NCBI GenBank assembly: GCA_934773085.1
Contig: CAKVMU010000100.1
Coordinates: 1-6,443, forward strand
Source: an uncultured Candidatus Melainabacteria bacterium
GTDB lineage: Bacteria > Cyanobacteriota > Vampirovibrionia > Gastranaerophilales > Gastranaerophilaceae
DNA length: 6,443 bases
Reading direction: 5' to 3'
How positions within the stretch are numbered: position 1 is the first letter of the stretch; every line of letters begins with the position of its first letter. Under the pieces are notes generated by a model. It did not search any database. It worked only from the letters and a program-made list of their open reading frames with translations, and was not told the origin of the DNA. Both the position numbers and the translations under genes were made by a program. Positions 5,936 to 6,443 of this stretch are shown here, in pieces.

Positions 5936-6443
5936 TTAATCTAAAAACCCGTTTTCCTGTAGCAGGGCTAAATTTACCCCTGTTTTATTATCTCTCGTTG
6001 ATAAAAATTTTTCAACATATTTGGCTAAAATGTCAGTCTCAATGTTTACATAATCTCCGGACTTTAAAAACTTAAGGTTTGTATTTTCAAAGGTATGAGG
6101 GATTATTGCCAATTTTATGACATTTGCTTGAGTCTCTGCAATTGTTAAGCTTATTCCGTTTACGGCAACTGAGCCTTTGTGAACGGTATATTTTGAAAGA
6201 GATTCGGGTAATTCAACCGTTATTTCGTAAAAATCTCCGAGTTTCTTGCAACTCAACAGTTTTCCGATACCGTCTATGTGTCCGGAAACAATGTGCCCGC
6301 CGAGTCTTCCGTTAGCGGGAAGTGCTCGTTCAAGGTTGACGTAATCTCCTGCGGTCAAGTGACCTAAAGTTGTAACCTTTTGGGTTTCAGGAGAAATATC
6401 TGCGCTATATCCGTCAGAAAATATGTCGGTAACCGTTAAACAC
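5936..6443 (-). CDS. ribE: Riboflavin synthase alpha chain, partial (N-terminus beyond right edge)
   Basis: Converts two 6,7-dimethyl-8-ribityllumazines to riboflavin plus the pyrimidine precursor; works as a trimer. The frame is open from the stop at 5936 to the window edge, giving 168 codons. The first residues visible, CLTVTD, match the end of the first-barrel motif NGVCLTV, so roughly 45 N-terminal residues are missing. The TTG at 6358 is therefore internal and not a start. Visible motifs: GDYVNLERAL, LGGHIVSGHIDG in barrel one; KGSVAVNGISLTIAE and GDYVNIETDILAKYVEKFL in barrel two, the internal duplication that defines the family. Barrel two and the trimer-forming C-terminal part appear complete. 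It leads into ribBA with a 29-base gap and no terminator. The operon promoter, and any FMN riboswitch, would lie to the right of the window. The symbol ribC is used for the same gene in some species. Confidence 0.94.
   Translation of the reverse strand, partial: CLTVTDIFSDGYSADISPETQKVTTLGHLTAGDYVNLERALPANGRLGGHIVSGHIDGIGKLLSCKKLGDFYEITVELPESLSKYTVHKGSVAVNGISLTIAETQANVIKLAIIPHTFENTNLKFLKSGDYVNIETDILAKYVEKFLSTRDNKTGVNLALLQENGFLD

Overview
The window looks like ordinary chromosome from an AT-rich bacterium, with GC in the high 30s percent by eye. The best guess for its source is a non-photosynthetic relative of the cyanobacteria (Vampirovibrionia/Melainabacteria, perhaps gut Gastranaerophilales). 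This rests on the secreted protein with S-layer-homology (SLH) domains ending in Phe, strong AAAGGAG ribosome sites, and the mix of genes. Negativicutes or another diderm lineage with SLH proteins cannot be excluded without a search. No phage, IS element, CRISPR array, tRNA or rRNA was seen.

Layout, left to right. (1) Plus strand, 73-1713: a divergent acetolactate synthase large subunit, with its reading frame open to the left edge. (2) A hairpin terminator at 1718-1739 that can work in both directions, followed by a convergent minus-strand gene for a 62-residue ribbon-helix-helix regulator (1823-2011). The regulator's upstream region carries a palindrome flanked by near-identical direct repeats. 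(3) The terminator (2125-2156), gene (2178-3590), leader hairpin (3611-3633) and extended -10 promoter (3648-3656) of a 470-residue SLH envelope protein on the minus strand. (4) A minus-strand riboflavin operon entering from the right edge: ribE (5936 to beyond 6443, partial), ribBA (4695-5906), then a two-lobed GNAT acetyltransferase (3689-4684) starting 10 bases after ribBA ends.

How the genes relate. RibBA makes both precursors of riboflavin: the GTP-derived pyrimidine and 3,4-dihydroxy-2-butanone 4-phosphate. RibE catalyses the last step, lumazine to riboflavin. The deaminase/reductase RibD and lumazine synthase RibH are not in the window; they could lie beyond the right edge or elsewhere. 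The GNAT gene is placed to be translationally coupled to ribBA, but its substrate is unknown. No terminator was seen after the GNAT gene, and the SLH promoter starts about 30 bases past its stop, so some read-through from the riboflavin operon is possible.

I do not see a clearly new multi-gene system. The most worthwhile leads are the 5' stem-loop in the SLH gene leader, the altered substrate-pocket positions and missing C-terminal tail of the acetolactate synthase, the operator-like repeats before the orphan regulator, and the GNAT gene inside the riboflavin operon.
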